A DNA stretch of 64,000 bases from DASPWW01 sp963841715 (GTDB taxonomy: Bacteria > Actinomycetota > Thermoleophilia > Solirubrobacterales > 70-9). Where the stretch lies: positions 248,001 through 312,000 of the forward strand of contig CAWJDP010000002.1 of NCBI GenBank assembly GCA_963841715.1. The letters are read 5' to 3'. How positions within the stretch are numbered: position 1 is the first letter of the stretch; every line of letters starts with the position of its first letter. Both the position numbers and the translations under genes were made by a program. This document shows positions 17,533 to 27,707 of the stretch, one piece after another. The notes under the pieces were generated by a model. The model searched no databases, had not been told where the DNA came from, and saw nothing but the letters and a program-made list of their open reading frames with translations.

Positions 17533-18305
17533 TCAGGCGGCCGTGCCGCCTCGACCTCGTCCTTGATCCAGCCGTAGCCCTTCTCCTCGAGCTGGGCGAC
17601 GAGCTCGGGCCGCCCTCCTTGACGATCCGCCCCTCGTACATGACGTGGACGAAGTCGGGCTTGACGAGGTGGAGGATGCGCTGGTAGTGGGTGATGATCA
17701 GCGACGCCCAGGTCGGGCCCGGCGAGCGAGTTGACGCCCTCGGCGACCGTCCGCAGCGCGTCGATGTCGAGCCCGGAGTCGGTCTCGTCGAGGACCGCCA
17801 TCCGCGGCTTCAGCATCGCGAGCTGGAGGATCTCCATCCGCTTCTTCTCGCCGCCCGAGAAGCCGTCGTTCAGGTAGCGGCTCGAGAACTCCTTCGGGAT
17901 GTTCATCAGCTCCATCGCGGCCTCGGTGTCGCTTGCGGAAGTCCTTGAGCTTGATCTGGTCCTCGCCGTGCGCCTCGCGGTGGGCGTTGAGCACCATGCG
18001 CAGGTACTTGGTCACGGTCACGCCGGGGATCGCGACCGGGTACTGGAAGGCCATGAACACGCCCATCCGCGAGCGCTCGTCGGGATCGGCCTCGGTGATG
18101 TCCTCGCCGCTTGAAGGTGATCGTCCCCTCGGTGATCTCGAGCCCGGGGTGGCCCATGATCGCGTTCGCGAGCGTCGACTTGCCGGAGCCGTTCGGCCCC
18201 ATCAGGGCGTGGATCTTGCCCCGCCGAGACCTCGAGGTCGAGGCCCTTGAGGATCTCCTTGTCCTCGGCGCTCACGTGCAGGTTGCGGATCTCCAGGTCA
18301 GCCAA
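17533..18305 (-). CDS. sufC: SufC, ABC-type ATPase of the Fe-S assembly complex (several frameshifts)
   Basis: SufC drives the SufBC2D scaffold by ATP hydrolysis. Seen in order: LEIRNLHVSAEDKEILKGLD, Walker A in MGPNGSGKSTLANAIMGHPG, MGVFMAFQYPVAIPGVTVTK (Q-loop), YLNDGFSGGEKKRMEILQLA (signature), LKPRMAVLDETDSGLDIDAL (Walker B) and VMYEGRIVKEGG. Single-base indels are needed near 18221, 18114, 17935, 17706 and 17612. Most are one extra G or C. The start is a TTG giving MADLEIRNL; the stop TGA at 17533 follows another small shift. sufS begins 5 bases later. Confidence 0.87.
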
Positions 18306-18347
18306 TTCGTCTCCGTTCGGTGGTCGGTGGTCGGTGCCGGGGCTCGC

Positions 18348-18823
18348 CTATGCGGCGTGTCCGGCGAGGCTCGGTCCCGGCTTGCCCTCGGTCTGCTCGG
18401 CGAACTCGACGAGCTCGGCGAGCGTCGTCCCCGGCAGCGCCCTGCGTCACGCCGCCCTGGACCCGCGTCCAGAGCAGCTTCGTCGCGCAGGCGTGCTCGC
18501 CGTCGGTCTCGTGCGAGCACAGCACCTTGCCCTCGCGCTCGTCGTGGAAGCACTCCATCGGCGCGATCGGGCCCTCGAGAGCCTGGACGACCTCGAGCAT
18601 CTCGATCTCGCCGGCCGGGCGGGCAAGCCGGTAGCCGCCGTGGGCGCCGCGGGTCGAGCACGAGGCCCGCCTTGCGGAGCTTCGCGACCAGGTGCTCGAG
18701 GTAGGAGAGCGGCAGCAGCTCGGCCTCGGCGACGGCGCTCAGCGCGACCGGCTCGTCGCCGGGGCTGCGGCCGAGCTCGACCATCAGGCGGACGCCGTAC
18801 TCGGCTTTGGTCGAGAAGAGCAT
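18348..18823 (-). CDS. Rrf2-family Fe-S responsive regulator of suf genes (two frameshifts)
   Basis: About 157 residues. The winged-helix part reads MLFSTKAEYGVRLMVELGRS and LPLSYLEHLVAKLRKAGLV, then after an indel (near 18657) GAHGGYRLARPAGEIEMLEV. The cluster loop has three Cys spaced C-x10-C-x9-C (starting PMECFHDE, ending GEHACATKLLW), like IscR/RsrR-type Rrf2 proteins that sense Fe-S status. A second indel near 18440 separates the end, ALPGTTLAELVEFAEQTEGK. It is first in the rrf2-sufC-sufS-sufU operon and has the same upstream motif as the Rieske-sufBD operon, suggesting autoregulation and control of both. Confidence 0.85.
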
Positions 18824-18831
18824 CGCTGCTA

Positions 18832-18857
18832 AATCCTAGCTGAACGGTCGGTTATAG
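18832..18857 (-). promoter_or_regulatory. Candidate Rrf2/SufR operator and -10 element of the rrf2-sufCSU operon
   Basis: On the + strand: AATCCTAG, seven bases, GTCGGTTATAG. In gene direction: CTATAACCGAC, N7, CTAGGATT, with TAGGAT ending 9 bases before the ATG, so the transcript may be nearly leaderless. It matches 13291-13317 in both half-sites and in the 7-base spacer length. Confidence 0.6.
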
Positions 18858-18936
18858 CCGTCCGCTGCCGATACTCGAGAGAGTGCTTCGGCATCTCGGG
18901 CATAATTGACCCCATGCAGACGACGCGAGGATCGAC

Positions 18937-19778
18937 ATGGGCCGCGGGATCTGCGGACGACGCTGCTGCTCGCCGGGCTCACCGGCCTGCTCGTCGTCAT
19001 CGGCGCGCTGGTCGGCGGCCCGAAGACCGCGCTCCTGTTCCTCGGCATCGCGCTGTTCCTCAACCTCGGCTCGTACTTCTTCAGCGACAAGCTCGCGCTG
19101 AAGATGGCCGGCGCGAAGCCGGTCACCGAGGAGCAGGCGCCGAAGCTCTACGAGATGGTCCGCGAGCTGACGACGCGTGCAGACCTGCCGATGCCGCGCC
19201 TGTACGTGATTCCCCAGGATCAGCCGAACGCGTTCGCGACCGGCCGCAACCCGAAGCACGCCGCGGTCGCCGTGACGCAGGGGATCCTCAGGCTGCTGCC
19301 GCGACGACGAGCTCAAGGGCGTGCTCGCGCACGAGATCTCGCACGTCCGCCACCGCGACATCCTGATCCAGTCCGTCGCCTCGGCGATCGGCGGCGCGAT
19401 CACCTACATCGCGTACCTGCTGCTGTGGTTCGGCGGCGACGACAACTCGCCGCTCGGCCTCGTCGCCTCGCTCGCGCTCGTGGCTGCTGGCGCCGATCGC
19501 GGCCTCGATCATCCAGCTCGCGATCTCGCGCCAGCGCGAGTACTCGGCCGATGCCGACTGGTGCAGAGCTCTGCGGCAACCCCGAGTCGCTCGCGAGCGC
19601 ACTGCTCCGCCTCGAGCAGGGCGCGGAGGCGATGCCGATGCAGGTCAACCAGGCGGCCGAGCCGCTGTACATCGTCAAGCCGTTCAAGGGCGGAGGGATC
19701 GCGAGCCTGTTCTCGACCCACCCGCCGATCGAGGAGCGCGTCCGCCGCCTGCGGCAGATGCGCCCGGCGATCGCCTAG
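18937..19778 (+). CDS. htpX: HtpX-like membrane zinc metalloprotease (frameshifts)
   Basis: HtpX degrades damaged membrane proteins. Order: two N-terminal membrane segments (TTLLLAGLTGLLVVIGALVG and TALLFLGIALFLNLGSYFF), ELTTRADLPMPRLYVIPQDQ, ATGRNPKHAAVAVTQGIL, zinc site VLAHEISHVRHRDILIQSVA (HExxH), two further segments, REYSADADGAELCGNPESLA (third zinc ligand Glu) and LFSTHPPIEERVRRLRQM. Single-base insertions near 18950, 19303, 19485 and 19560 split the frames. A promoter-like CATAAT lies at about 18901, and ATGs at 18914 and 18937 compete as starts; the second puts MGR directly ahead of the conserved LRTTLLLAGLT. Confidence 0.85.
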
Positions 19779-19826
19779 GCTCCTCGGCCGACATGCCGTC
19801 GTCGGGGCACGGCGGCGCTCCGGAGC

Positions 19827-22212
19827 ATGAGACCCACGGTTGACAGGTGGATGACGCTTGCGCGCGCTCCCGAGGGCGCGCCGGCGCTGGCGGCGGCCGT
19901 CGTGGTCGCATGCGTGATCGTCGCCTGGCTGCTCGACGGCCTCCGCGTCGACGAGATCGCGCGCTACGTCGGCTACGAGCTCGTGTTCGTCGTCGGGCCG
20001 GGGTGGCTGCTGTACGGGATCATCAGCCCGGGGACCGTGAGCCGGCTGCGGCGGCTGACCGTCGGATGGGCGCTGGGGCTCGTCGGGGAGATCCTCGCCT
20101 TCATTGCCAGCGCGGCGCTCGACGCCCGCGGGCTGTTCGTCGCCTATCCCGCGCTCGTGCTCGCCGTCGCCGTACTCGTTGAGGCTTGGCGGACGGAGCG
20201 CGGCAGGCCGCGTCCGTCGATCCGGGCGAACCCGTGGGCGCTGCGGAGGGTCCCCGCGGCGATGCTCCGCCGCTGGTCGTGGTCGGTTGCCGGAATCTGC
20301 CTGTTAGTGCTCGGCTTTCTCGCGATCGCCCAGTTCGCGCTCAACCCGCTGCCGCGCGACCTCGGAGCGATCACCTACGGCCAGGACCTGATCTACCACC
20401 TCTCGCTCGCCGCCGAGGCGCTCCACCACTGGCCGCTCACCAACCCGAACGTCTCCGGGAGCGCGCTGCCGTACCACTGGTTCGCCCACATCCACATGGC
20501 GGCGGCCGCCCAGGTCAGCGGCGTTGGGCTTCCTGAGATCGCGATCGGCCTCGACATCGTCACGCCGCTGATGCTGCTCGTGCTCGAGCTCGCCCTCGCC
20601 GGGACGCTGCTCGGGGGGCGGATCTGGGCCGGCCCCCTCGCCGCCGCGCTCGGGATGTTCATCGGCGAGCTCGACCTCAGCAAGTACCACCCGGCGCCGT
20701 TCCAGGGCAACTTCACCGGCTACCTGCTGTTCTCGCCGCCGTTCGTGCTCGGCGCCGTGCTGGTGGTTCCGTTGTTGATCCTGCTCTGCGAGCGGCTGTC
20801 GGCGCCGCGCCAGGACGTCCGCCAGTGGATCCTGATCGCGATCCTCGCGATCGGGTGCGGGGGCTCGCAGGCGCTGCTGCTCCCGGTCCTGCTCTGCGCG
20901 CTGATCCTCTACGTGGTGTTCAGGTGGGTGACGACGCGGCGCATCGAGCGCGCCGCGCTGCTCGCCGCGAGCCTCGTCGGCGGGATCGCCGCCGTCTATC
21001 AGCTCGTCGAGTACGCGGGCGCGAACTCGGGGCTTTCGGTGGTCGCTGCGGCGGCGGTCCGGCAAGCGTACGCGTACACGCTGATCAAGCCGCACGTCCC
21101 CGGTTTCCTGCCGCTTGAGGTGGTCCTATGGGTGCTCTCTGTCCCCGTCGTCGTGTTCTTCATGCTCGGGGCGCCGTTGATCGGGCTGGCGTGGGTCTTG
21201 CGCGCCCGCGGGCTCGCGCTTCGCCCCCGCGAGGCGCTGCCGCTGGCGGTGCTCGCCGTCGGCGTCGGCGCCGCGCTCGTCCTTCAACAGGACTTCGAGG
21301 GGGAGATGTACTTCGCCCTCTACGGCGTCCTCGCCGCGGTCGCGGTCAGCGCAGGCGGCCTGGTGCGCTTCCTCGCCGCGTGGCGAGCACGCCCGGACCG
21401 CTCCGCGAGCCGGGCGCGGTGGTTCGCCGCGGTCTGGCTCGCGGTCGTGATCGCGCTCGTCTTCGGGACGGCGAGCATCTGGTCGCCGATCGGCTTCCAG
21501 GCGCTGCTGGCATGGTCGGCCCTCCTCGCCGTCACGCTCTGCGCCCTGCTTGCGCTCGCCCGGTGGGGGCCGAGACGGCGCCGGGCGCAGCTCGGCCTCT
21601 ACGTCGTGCTGGCGGTGCTGATCGCCGCGGCCGTCAACGTGCCGCTCGACTATGGCTATCCGCTCTACAGGCAGCTGCGCAGGGCCAGCCCGCCTATTCG
21701 GCCGTTCGCAGCTCTCCCCAAACGCGGGCACCACACTTGATCCGATCTCTGGCAAGGGTTCAGCTGGATTCGGGAGCAACACGTCCGACGACGCAGTTCT
21801 GGCGGTCAGCAACTCGGTCGCCCCCCTCGAGCAGAGGGAGGGACAGGGCTACTTCGAGGCGGCGGCGTTCTCGGAGCGCGAGGTCGTGCTCGAGGGCTGG
21901 GCCTACGCCAACGAGGCCCACAAGATCAGCAACTCAAGTGTGTTCTTCGGGACCGCGCAGCCGTTTCCCGGCCGCCTCGACCTCGAGCGGCGAGCGTTCG
22001 AGCGCGGCGATCCGAAGGCGCTGGCGGCACTGTGGGAGCGCTACGGTGTCACCTACCTCGTTGTCAACCGCGCCAACGGGCAGGTGCGGGACAAGGCCCA
22101 CGGCCGAGTCTCCGTGCGCCTGCTGCGGTTCTCGAGCGAGGTCTACTCGAACCCCGCGCTCAGCGTGTATCGGCTCGACACCAAGAAGCTCGCCCGCGTG
22201 GCCCAGGACTAG
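19827..22212 (+). CDS. GT-C type membrane glycosyltransferase, interrupted near its C-terminal domain
   Basis: At least a dozen hydrophobic segments form a GT-C-like membrane protein; the loop DLGAITYGQDLIYHLSLAAE followed by YHWFAHIHMAAAA carries the usual acidic/His elements. The main frame stops at a TGA (21738-21740) after 637 residues, yet the same frame continues with LWQGFSWIRE, and the adjacent frame goes on with TSDDAVLAVSN, GYFEAAAFSEREVVLEGWAY and WERYGVTYLVVNRANGQ to a stop at 22210-22212. That soluble tail is the usual end of such proteins. The gene is therefore either split by small errors at 21738 and about 21776 or freshly damaged. Probably acts in surface polysaccharide synthesis. 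Confidence 0.6.
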
Positions 22213-22257
22213 CCTTCGCCCGGCGTCCCGCAGCCCGAGTCGGCCTAGAATTGGCAC

Positions 22258-23877
22258 GTGCCGAGGTGGCGGGAGATCGTGGCGCTGGGCGTGCTCGCGT
22301 GCGCCATCGGCGGAGCGGCGACGACCGCGGGAGCGGAGCCGCAGAAGGGTCCGGGGGCGCAGCCGCGCCCGAACATCCTCGTGATCATGACCGACGACCA
22401 GCGCTACGACGAGGTCACGAACTCGACGATGCCTACGGTGGTGCACCGGATCGCCGACCAGGGAACCACGTTCAAGAACAACTTCGTCACCTCGCCGCTG
22501 TGCTGCCCGTCGCGCTCGACCTTCATCACCGGCCAGTACGGTCACAACCACGGCGTGCTGACGAACTCGCCCGGCTATCCGGACCTGGTCGACAAGCCGA
22601 ACGTGCTGCCGGCCTGGCTCCACCGCGCGGGATACGAGACCGGGCTCGTCGGCAAGTTCATGCAGGGCTACGTCGACCGGCGCGCGCGCAAGCCCGCGCC
22701 CGGCTGGGACAAGTGGTACGGGATGCTGCGCCCGTTCCGGTACTTCGACTTCAGGCTCGGCGTCAACGGCAAGGTCGTGCGCTTCCCCGATCGCCGGCGC
22801 TTCTACCTCACGAGCGTGCTGTCGCGCTACGCGGTGCGATTCGTCCGCAAGGCAGCGCCCCGAAAGAAGCCTTTCTTCCTCGAGTACGCGCCCTGGGCGC
22901 CCCATGAGTCGCACAAGGAGGTGGGGGAGCAGAAGACGGGCGGCGGCGGCAGGGTCGCGTTCGCGCGCGGGAGCCACGACACCCGGTGCTCGAACACAAC
23001 CGTCCCCGCGCCGCAGGACGAGAACGCGTTCCTCGACGCCCCGCTGCCGATGCCCCCCTCGTTCGACGAGCCCGATGTCGGCGACAAGCCGGACTTCATC
23101 CGCCTGCTGCCGAGGTTCGGTGAGCCGGGGGGCCACGACCTGCGCGACATCGTCCGCCGCTACCGCTGCCGGCTGGCGTCGCTCCCCTCGGTTGACCGCA
23201 GCGTCGCGCGGCTGCTGCGCACGCTCTCCAACGCGGGCGAGCTCGATAACACGCTGATCATCTTCACCTCCGACAACGGGTTCTTCGCCGGCGAGCACCG
23301 GCTCGCGCTCGGCAAGGACTACCCGTACGAGGAGTCGATACGCGTCCCGCTGATCATCCGCACGCCGCCGAGCTTCGACCCGAGTCCGCCCGGGAGCGTC
23401 GTCAACGAGGACGTCGCGAACATCGACCTCGCGCCGACGATCCTCAACTTCGCGGCCGGAGCGCCGGGGTCGAGCAGCGCCCAGCCGTGCATCTCGCCGA
23501 CGCACTGCCGGGTGATGGACGGGCGCTCGATGCTCCCGCTGCTGCAGGGCAACACCTCGGTGTGGCCGCCCGACCGCGCGCTCGAGATCGAGCTCAGCAT
23601 CGGCTGTCCCTACGCGGCGGTTCGCACCCCGCGCTACATGTACGCCGAGTACACGGAGGTTCTCGACTCGAGCGGCGCCTGCCTGCCCTCGAACGAGAAG
23701 GAGCTCTACGACCTCCAGCACGATCCCTACGAGCTCCAGAACCTGATGCCGCCCGGAGGGCCCGCGCCGTCACCGGCTACGGTGATCGGCCTTCAGCAGC
23801 AGCTCGAGGACCTGCGCGCCTGCAGCGGGATCCCGGGGCGCGACCCAGAGCCTCCTCGCGGGCGCTACTGCGACTAG
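22258..23877 (+). CDS. Exported type I sulfatase
   Basis: 539 residues. A signal peptide (GVLACAIGGAATTAGA) precedes the alkaline-phosphatase-fold domain. Metal-site residues are seen in NILVIMTDDQRYDEV, and the formylglycine motif C-x-P-x-R is Cys82-Cys83-Pro-Ser-Arg86, so activity needs formylglycine-generating enzyme (not in this window). Other signatures: TGQYGHNHGVLTN, LIIFTSDNGFFAGEH and ELYDLQHDPYELQNL. Length and the N-terminal GH-like partners resemble N-acetylglucosamine-6-sulfatases. Likely removes sulfate from extracellular polysaccharide. GTG start 45 bases after the GT-C gene. Confidence 0.88.
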   Translation: MPRWREIVALGVLACAIGGAATTAGAEPQKGPGAQPRPNILVIMTDDQRYDEVTNSTMPTVVHRIADQGTTFKNNFVTSPLCCPSRSTFITGQYGHNHGVLTNSPGYPDLVDKPNVLPAWLHRAGYETGLVGKFMQGYVDRRARKPAPGWDKWYGMLRPFRYFDFRLGVNGKVVRFPDRRRFYLTSVLSRYAVRFVRKAAPRKKPFFLEYAPWAPHESHKEVGEQKTGGGGRVAFARGSHDTRCSNTTVPAPQDENAFLDAPLPMPPSFDEPDVGDKPDFIRLLPRFGEPGGHDLRDIVRRYRCRLASLPSVDRSVARLLRTLSNAGELDNTLIIFTSDNGFFAGEHRLALGKDYPYEESIRVPLIIRTPPSFDPSPPGSVVNEDVANIDLAPTILNFAAGAPGSSSAQPCISPTHCRVMDGRSMLPLLQGNTSVWPPDRALEIELSIGCPYAAVRTPRYMYAEYTEVLDSSGACLPSNEKELYDLQHDPYELQNLMPPGGPAPSPATVIGLQQQLEDLRACSGIPGRDPEPPRGRYCD

Positions 23878-23888
23878 GTGAGCGCCGC

Positions 23889-23906
23889 TATACTTTGTAA
23901 AGCATA
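23889..23906 (+). promoter_or_regulatory. Dyad/-10 element upstream of moeZ
   Basis: TATACTTTGTAAAGCATA: CTTT and AAAG arms around GT, flanked by TAT and ATA, in an unusually A+T-rich patch 34-51 bases before the moeZ ATG. TATACT fits a -10 hexamer. A closely similar element, TATACTTT-N3-AAGC, lies directly before cysM (36541). Confidence 0.55.
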
Positions 23907-23939
23907 AAAACCCCATCGAGATTTGGGAGAATCAACCTG

Positions 23940-25121
<1,182 letters not shown>

Positions 25122-25201
25122 CGCGCTAGAAACCAGTCAATGGCCACCTGCCAGTCGCCTCGCAATCGGGCTGCGCCCTCTGCTCGGCGCCGGGATCTCT
25201 G

Positions 25202-25480
25202 ATGGCCACCGTGAGGATCCCACCGGTGCTCCGGCCGGAGACCGGAGGCGCAAGCGAGGTCGAGGCCGGCGGCTCGACCGTGGGCGAGGCACTGCGCTCG
25301 CTTGCCGGCGCCCACCCGGGCACCGAGCGGCAGCTGTTCTCTCAGGACGGCGAGCTCAACCGCTACGTCAACATCTATCTCAACGACGAGGACGTTCGCG
25401 TCCTCGACGGGCTCGAGACGAGTCTCTCCGAGGGCGACGCGATCGTGATCCTGCCGGCGATGGCCGGCGGTTGCCGGTAG
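25202..25480 (+). CDS. cysO: CysO/MoaD-like sulfur carrier with Gly-Gly-Cys-Arg end
   Basis: 92-residue ubiquitin-like fold protein: VRIPPVLRPETGG, STVGEALRSLAGAHPG, LNRYVNIYLNDEDVR and GDAIVILPAMAGG. These match the CysO branch, the sulfur donor for CysM. CysO normally ends at Gly-Gly, which is thiocarboxylated by MoeZ. Here two residues follow (Cys91-Arg92), so a protease must expose Gly90 before activation, unless the tail is a sequence error. The JAMM peptidase Mec is encoded 13 kb away. ATG start, 80 bases after moeZ. Confidence 0.88.
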   Translation: MATVRIPPVLRPETGGASEVEAGGSTVGEALRSLAGAHPGTERQLFSQDGELNRYVNIYLNDEDVRVLDGLETSLSEGDAIVILPAMAGGCR

Positions 25481-25489
25481 CCGTCTCGG

Positions 25490-26581
25490 CTAGCGCTTCG
25501 CGACCGACTCGAACGCGTGCCAGGCGGGCTTCGGGCTGCCGTCCGCGTTCATCAGCCCGGCCGAGTCGCACCACTTGCAGAACGCGGGGTTGGGGCGGTC
25601 CTTCCACGTGAACCACATCAAGCCGTCGAGGTTGAGGCGGTCACGCTCGTCGCTGAGCCTGGTGAACGCTTCGCGCAGGTCCTCCGCCTGCTTGCGGATT
25701 CCGACGGCGAGGTTGCTGCCGGTGTTGGTCGCCGAGCCCCACCCGATCTCGGTCACGAGGATCGGCGTGCCGGCATCGTCGTGCCGGTCCATCGTCTGGC
25801 GCATCGAGTCGACGATCCCGACGACGCGGTCGACCGTCGGAGCGTAGGGGTGGACTCCGACCTCGTCGAAGTCCTGCTCAGCGCCGCGCGCGTAGAGCTC
25901 GTCGAGGAACCTCCTCGCCGGGACGCCGGTCCCGGAGTGGGGGTCGGGCGAGGCGGCCATGCCCGCGAGCACGATCTCGGCGTCAGGGTCGACCCCCTTG
26001 ATCGCGTCGTGAGAGATGCTGAGCAGCTTCGCGTAGCGCGAGGGGCTGGGACGGGGCGGGTTGAAGGTCGATGAGTTCGGCTCGTTGCCGATCTGCCAGC
26101 GCTGGATCGGATCCGCCGGCAGGCCCGGATTCTGGTGCCAGAACGAGCCTCTCCGGCCGTAGCGGTTCACCGCCGCGCGCAGGAAGCGACTCCAGCCCCG
26201 CTCGGCGCGCCGGTCGCCGATCGGCGAGCCCTGCGCTCCGAGGTGCAGGTACGAGGGCAAACAGCAGACGAACGGGATCGGCTCGATTTGGTTCTTCGCG
26301 AGCTCGCTGATCAGCGCGTCGGTCCCCGCCCAGTCGTAGCTGCCCGGTGTCGGCTCGGCGCCCGACCAGGCGAAGGCCCAGCGATAGCCGTTGACGCCCC
26401 CGCGCGAGAGCGCCTGGAGCTCATCGGGCGGGGGAGTCGACTCGGGGACGATCCCGTACACGAATCGGCCGCCCCCGGGCTCCGAGTCCCCGGAGGCCCC
26501 CGAGAGCACCAGCACCGCGACGGCCGCGATCGCGAGGACCAGGGGCACCGCAAGAGCGAGGACTCGTGCGACTCGCGTCAT
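25490..26581 (-). CDS. Exported clan GH-A glycoside hydrolase (paralogue 1)
   Basis: 363 residues: N-terminal signal or anchor (ARVLALAVPLVLAIAAVAVL), then a TIM barrel. Candidate acid/base Glu is in RWQIGNEPNSSTF and nucleophile Glu in PILVTEIGWGSATN, both at the ends of predicted strands 4 and 7 as in clan GH-A. VNGYRWAFAWSGAEPTPGSY is the usual (beta/alpha) entry. The end is Cys-rich (FCKWCDSAGLMN). About 40-45% identical by eye to the next gene, so they arose by duplication. Substrate unknown; polysaccharide neighbours suggest a surface glycan. Confidence 0.75.
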   Translation of the reverse strand: MTRVARVLALAVPLVLAIAAVAVLVLSGASGDSEPGGGRFVYGIVPESTPPPDELQALSRGGVNGYRWAFAWSGAEPTPGSYDWAGTDALISELAKNQIEPIPFVCCLPSYLHLGAQGSPIGDRRAERGWSRFLRAAVNRYGRRGSFWHQNPGLPADPIQRWQIGNEPNSSTFNPPRPSPSRYAKLLSISHDAIKGVDPDAEIVLAGMAASPDPHSGTGVPARRFLDELYARGAEQDFDEVGVHPYAPTVDRVVGIVDSMRQTMDRHDDAGTPILVTEIGWGSATNTGSNLAVGIRKQAEDLREAFTRLSDERDRLNLDGLMWFTWKDRPNPAFCKWCDSAGLMNADGSPKPAWHAFESVAKR

Positions 26582-26642
26582 GACCGGCTCTCCTTTACCC
26601 GGCGGCGCCGGGCTTCAATCCGCGGCTAGGCGCGGGGGATGC

Positions 26643-27707
26643 TCACGGCTTGCCGCCCGTGAACTTCACGTACTGCTTCCACGATGGCTTCGGCTCGAAC
26701 TTCTTGTTGAACAGCCCGGCCGTGTCGCACCAGTCGCAGAAGCTCGGATCCTCGTGGTCGATCCACGTGAACCACATCACGCCCTTGATGTTCCAGCTCT
26801 TGCGCTTGTGCTTGAGGAGCTTGAAGGACTTCTTCAGGATCCTCGCTTGGCCCTTCTTGCCCTTGCCGAGGAAGCTCGGGATGTGGCTCGCCGAGCCCCA
26901 CCCGATCTCGGTCACCCACATGTCGGCGTTCTTGTCGTGATGCTGCTTCATCACTTTGCGCAGCTTCTGGATCTGGAACTTGATCCCCGACAGGTTCGGC
27001 GAGTAGGGGTGGGGTGCGACCGCGTCGAAGTCCTTCTTGGCGCCCTGCTTGTAGAGCTGCTTGAGGAACTTCCACGCGACGGTCGCGGGGCCGTTTGCCG
27101 GATGCGGGGTTCCGAACATGCCGCCGAGCAGGATGTACGCGTTCGGCTCCTCCGACTTGATCGTCTGCGACGAGATGTGGAGCAGGTGCGCGTAGACCTT
27201 CGGGTCGGGCTTCGGGTGGAAGAAGGTCGACGAGTTCTCCTCGTTGAAGATCTGGTAGTAGCGGATCGGCTTCGGGTCCAGCGACGGGTTGGCGGCCCAG
27301 AAGTCGCCGTCCGGCCCGTAGCGCTGCACGACCGCGCGCAGGAAGGCCTCGTACTGCGCTTCCTCGTCGGGTCCCGTCGGCGGCTTGCCGGAGTCGCTGT
27401 GGATGAAGCCGGGGGTGCAGCAGATGAACGGCACCGGCTCGATGTTGTTGAGCGCGAGCTGCTGCATCAGCGCGTCCGTCCCCGACCAGTCGTAGGTGCC
27501 CTGCGTGGACTCGACGCCGGCCCAGCTCAGGGCCCAGCGGTAGGCGCCCACCTTGCCCTGGCCCATGCGCGCGAACTCGTCCGCGGGCGGGTTCGTCTGC
27601 GGCACGATGCCGAAGAAGCTGCGCGGAAGCGCCGACGCGGAGGACGCGGCGACGATCAGCGTCAGGAGCGCTGCGAGCAGCGCCCCGAAGAAAGCTCTTT
27701 TTCTCAT
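26643..27707 (-). CDS. Exported clan GH-A glycoside hydrolase (paralogue 2, Lys-rich)
   Basis: 354 residues: signal peptide (FFGALLAALLTLIVAASSASA), then the same barrel as its neighbour, with YYQIFNEENSSTFF (acid/base Glu) and MWVTEIGWGSASH (nucleophile Glu), and the FCDWCDTAGLFN end. It differs from paralogue 1 by many Lys (for example GKGKKGQARILKKSFKLLKH), giving a strongly basic surface that could hold it on an anionic polymer. Start ATG abuts the stop of the upstream secreted-protein gene with no gap, so the two are co-translated. Confidence 0.75.
   Translation of the reverse strand: MRKRAFFGALLAALLTLIVAASSASALPRSFFGIVPQTNPPADEFARMGQGKVGAYRWALSWAGVESTQGTYDWSGTDALMQQLALNNIEPVPFICCTPGFIHSDSGKPPTGPDEEAQYEAFLRAVVQRYGPDGDFWAANPSLDPKPIRYYQIFNEENSSTFFHPKPDPKVYAHLLHISSQTIKSEEPNAYILLGGMFGTPHPANGPATVAWKFLKQLYKQGAKKDFDAVAPHPYSPNLSGIKFQIQKLRKVMKQHHDKNADMWVTEIGWGSASHIPSFLGKGKKGQARILKKSFKLLKHKRKSWNIKGVMWFTWIDHEDPSFCDWCDTAGLFNKKFEPKPSWKQYVKFTGGKP

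Noticed and set aside
18836..19126. Minus-strand frame over the htpX promoter and N-terminus
   Set aside because: Antisense to membrane segments of HtpX and overlapping the rrf2 promoter; no protein-like features.
11400..19600. Programmed ribosomal frameshifting in suf genes
   Set aside because: The breaks are numerous, in different directions, without slippery heptamers or shared structure, and occur in genes that are never frameshifted elsewhere. Sequence error explains them better.
21738..21740. TGA read as selenocysteine in the GT-C gene
   Set aside because: The family has no selenocysteine at this place and a frameshift lies only 35 bases further on.
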